NCBI RefSeq assembly: GCF_028583425.1
Contig: NC_072791.1
Coordinates: forward strand, 32,619,368 to 32,683,367
Source of the DNA: Eublepharis macularius
Taxonomy: Eukaryota; Chordata; Lepidosauria; Squamata; Eublepharidae
Direction of reading: 5' to 3'
Length of the DNA: 64,000 bases
Shown in pieces: positions 55,075 through 64,000 of the stretch. The translations under genes and the position numbers were made by a program. The notes under the pieces are model-generated. The model did no database searches. It saw only the letters and a list, made by a program, of their open reading frames with translations, and had not been told where the DNA came from. The number at the start of each line of letters is the position of its first letter. Position 1 is the stretch's first letter.

Positions 55075-57605
55075 AATAAATGCTGTTTGCTTGTCTAGTT
55101 TTCATATCAGACAATAATCTGGATGTGTAGACATGACTTAAGGGATATGTACTGCAAATACAGATTGTGTGTACAGAGGGCTGCTTACAGACACAGTCCT
55201 GAGCAGAACACCTCTGTCTGAAGATACATAAGATGTAATGCTGGAGCTAATGGTACGCTCCTCTGTTTCTGAGAAAGGCTTGTGAGCTCTGTAGCCACTT
55301 CGGAATCTTTCCCATGCCTATGTGCCATTAGAACCTCTGCAAAAACCTCTGCCTCTGATGCCGTTTTGGGTTGAAAAAATCCTTCCCCCGTGTAGCAGTG
55401 GTCTCGATCAGAATCAGGACCCTGTGGCATGATTTAAAGGAGTTCCCAGGTGGGAGCTTGCTCTTTAAAATGGTGTCATGTCCCCAGGGTAGACTTGGTG
55501 ATGTCCATCTCAGCTAGTCTGACCCAGTGATTTTTTTCAGTCTCTGGCACTGCAATGATGTGCTTCTATTATGGCTGTCCGTGTTCAAACTTTTTATATT
55601 GCTTGTTCCATAGTACTCATTCTTATTGAAATGTTAAAAGATTTTAAAGGATCTTATCAGCATAACACCTATATATAGACTATATACCTATTTTCCAACA
55701 TAGAGGGAGCTATTTACAGGGAATCATTCAAATATGTAAACCCCCTATGCAATATGATCTAACACAGTCCAGGAAGGACTCTGACCATGTACTTTTTATG
55801 AATTCTTGAATACTGACCTAAATAGAACAGCTGTTTTCAAGTCTGTGCCACTTTTTTTGAGATCACAGAGACTTTAGTACTGTGTTTGGGCAGAAAATCA
55901 CAGCAAAGCAAATTGATTAGGCAGCCAAGTTTAGGATGGAGAATTAAAAGAAAATTGGATCTGAGTAAGCAAGGAGCCAGATACTAAGAGCAAGTATGGG
56001 AATAGATTTGAAGACAACTTGCCAAAACTTTTATTAATGTATTCAATTTATTGTTTTAATGTTTCTAATTATATGATTTTGTGCAATTTTTATGTTTCAT
56101 ATTACTGATATAACCCACCTTGGGTCCAGGGTTGGGCATATAAATGTGAATGTAAATATAAATATGCCCAACAAGTGCTGGTGTCAAGTTTAATTTTGTG
56201 TGGTCTGTGTTTCCTAAGAGAGCCAGTTCAATATATTTTGCTGCCCAGGTGGCTGTACTGCTCCCCCCCACCCCCGCCCCCCGCTCCATGTCTTGGAGCC
56301 CAGTTGCAGCAGGAGTGTGTATCACACGTCTCCTTCTGTGTTGTCTGCTTTGGAGTTTGGCTGTGGCACAAGTGGGATGTTATCCTCTCGCTTGCTGATG
56401 CCAGTGTAGGTTGCAGTACCTCTTTACCATGTTTTCAACCCAGGCAGCAGTGGTGCAAGTCAGTTGGGAGATGATGACTATCACAAGTGGTGCCAGTATC
56501 CTCCTTCCATGCCACGCTGACTCCCCCTTCCAGTTTGGCACCCTAAGTAGTTGCTTGGGCATTGAACTGGCTCTGGTTTCCAAGTTCATTGTATGACACT
56601 TCGGCTGATATTAGGATCCTCATTGGTACATATTTGTGGAAAGGTTTCTGTACAAGCGACAGGAAGAAATCCTCATGCTGGGAAGAAATTAAGTGGCTAT
56701 GTTTATGAAAATAAAGGTGAATTTTCTTGCACATAAAGGAGTCTGTCCTGGAGTGGGGAAATACAAAACCACTTTCAGGTTGAAAATATGACAGTTTCCT
56801 CAAGGTTTAACATCATCCTCAAAAAGATTTTCTGTCAGTTTCCCAGCTACTCCACTGCACTAGGGTTTTCCAGTGGGAATTTTAAAAGTTTGAGGGACAG
56901 AGTTTGTGCCTGGATATAAACTTGCCCAAATCTTGATTGGTAAGTAATTGAAGGATAATGAGGTAAACTAATGTAAGTTGTTCAGTTTTAAAAAAGCAAA
57001 CCAATGAAGTTTATTCAGAAGGAAATATACAGTGGTGATAAATACTAACATTTAACAAGGAGGTGTGGGATGTTAGGTTTTAAACAGTATATACCTAAGG
57101 GAAACATTTCCAAACAGCATTGTAACATCTAAAGTACTGCACTCTGTGGCAGCTAAATAAAGTGACACACTAGACCCAGCAAACTCTCCTGTCATACTCT
57201 AATTCCTCAGTTACACAGCTAGGGGAACTAAAAGATCTGTGGTAATATCACACACCTGTTAAAGTAACCGTTCAACAACCCTTCTCTCTCACTCCCAACT
57301 TTTAACTGTCCAACCTCTAATGAAACCACCAACTGTCAGATCTTAACCATTTCCCAGTACTCAGCTCCTATTGGCTGGTTGAGAATGCTGCTCTTATTGA
57401 CTCTTGTGTTGCTGTGGTAAATTTCTATGCTCTGCCTTTCACAGTTACCCTGTAGGAATTGCCAGTGGTTTCCAACAGAGTTCCTGTGCCCTTAACAGCA
57501 ATATGACAGAAATTCAGTAGCTGATTTTTTTTTCTGCAGCAGATATACAATGGGAAACACAAACATCTCTTTTTGTTCCAGCTGTGCAAGTGTTAAATGC
57601 GAAGG
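55075..57605. other. TC2N intron
   Basis: 2.9 kb intron in total. A short LINE-like tail appears at 56108-56165 (CACCTTGGGTCCAGGGTTGG, then ATAAATGTGAATGTAAATAT). A C-run lies at 56262-56280. No exon or complete element seen before the GAGT microsatellite. Confidence 0.5.
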
Positions 57606-57610
57606 AGCTG

Positions 57611-57687
57611 TGAGTGAGTGAGTGAGTGAGTGAGTGAGTGAGTGAGTGAGTGAGTGAGTGAGTGAGTGAGTGAGTGAGTGAGTGAGG
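57611..57687. repeat. (GAGT)n microsatellite, about 19 units
   Basis: Uninterrupted GTGA/GAGT tetranucleotide run followed by a G-run (57689-57699). The complementary strand's HSLT-repeat open frame is an artefact. It lies about 310 bp upstream of a TC2N exon, inside the intron. Confidence 0.95.
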
Positions 57688-57959
57688 TGGGGGGGGGAGT
57701 TGGCATACCTTTACCCTGTCAATGGAATGCTGAGGATCTGTCACTGCTGTATTTATACTTGGACTAAATTGCACAATATTTGAAATACAGATAACATTTG
57801 TAGCATTTCTTGGACCAAATTCTTTTATTTCCTTATAGATAATATACTTAAATCCTGGCATGTGTTATGAATTTTTTTTAGCAGAAATGTTTAAGCAATT
57901 GAGAATTTTTAAAAAAAAATCTGGTTTACAGAATTGCATACTACTTTTATAGCCCTTGA

Positions 57960-63761
<5,802 letters not shown>

Positions 63762-63783
63762 TGACTGGTAGAGTTGACCTTAG

Positions 63784-63962
63784 CCGATTCCAGACGGCTC
63801 TCCCCACCCTGAAACGTTGCGCGTTGTCGCGCGGAAAACGCGAAATAATCGCGTTTTCTCATGTGAGTTTTGTGCGATGTCGCGCAAGAAAATGCGATAT
63901 TTCGCGTTTTCCGTGCGACGACGCGTGACGTTTCAGGGTGTGGAGGGCCGTCTGGAATTGGC
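63784..63962. mobile_element. CpG-rich palindromic MITE
   Basis: TTCCAGACGGCTCTCCCCAC with CCTGAAACGT at the left pairs with ACGTTTCAGGGTGTGGAGGG CCGTCTGGAA at the right. The inside is a string of CGCG words (TTGCGCGTTGTCGCGCGG; GCGATATTTCGCGTTTTCCG) that fold as arms. High remaining CpG content suggests a young or unmethylated copy. It starts only 70 bp after a TC2N exon. Target duplication unclear. Confidence 0.8.
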
Positions 63963-64000
63963 CCTCCTGTAGTTCTTCAGTAGTTCACACATTCTCAACA

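Noticed and set aside
57514-57861. 115-codon minus-strand frame with THSL repeats
   Set aside because: Created by the (GAGT)n microsatellite.

Overview
This is a stretch of vertebrate nuclear DNA, most likely from a squamate reptile (perhaps a gecko; the sequence alone does not settle the species). The evidence is a spliced gene with GT-AG introns and a lizard-like repeat landscape: 5S-rRNA-derived and tRNA-derived SINEs, MIR-like CORE-SINEs, L1, RTE/BovB, L2 and CR1 LINE pieces, and many short palindromic DNA transposons, several with clean 8-bp hAT-type target duplications.

The one host gene I can name is TC2N (tandem C2 domains, nuclear), on the + strand. Its start codon is at 40594. Nine coding exons follow up to 63714, with consistent phases and canonical splice sites. 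They encode about 388 residues, i.e. the N-terminal linker, the whole first C2 domain and the start of the second. The last part (roughly 100 residues in the human protein) lies beyond the right edge. A CpG-dense block at about 17.2-17.7 kb is the best promoter candidate, with a possible untranslated first exon ending at a CAG|GTGAGG donor at 17596/17597. Intron 1 would then be about 23 kb.

Layout: 1-16 kb is apparently intergenic and repeat-rich, with three hAT MITEs at 3.9, 4.6 and 7.9 kb, a 203-bp perfect palindrome at 6.6 kb and an 848-bp near-perfect palindrome at 11.3-12.1 kb. The CpG promoter candidate is at 17.2-17.7 kb. Presumed intron 1 runs from 17.6 to 40.6 kb with SINEs, L2/RTE/CR1 fossils, a U2 snRNA fragment and MITEs. 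TC2N coding exons alternate with introns from 40.6 to 63.7 kb. The intron at 43.9-52.3 kb holds an almost full-length but broken L1 (45107-51221) that landed inside an older SINE and left an 18-bp target duplication.

Most open reading frames outside TC2N and the LINEs look like chance or repeat-encoded frames. I recognised no retrovirus, LTR element, Polinton, tRNA gene, rRNA gene or CRISPR array. The most unusual features are the large palindrome with 418-bp arms and a 12-bp flanking direct repeat, a U2 5'-end fragment embedded in a SINE tail, two opposite-orientation copies of a minisatellite-bearing MITE 37 kb apart around the first part of TC2N, and an inverted-repeat element flanked by 14-bp direct repeats.
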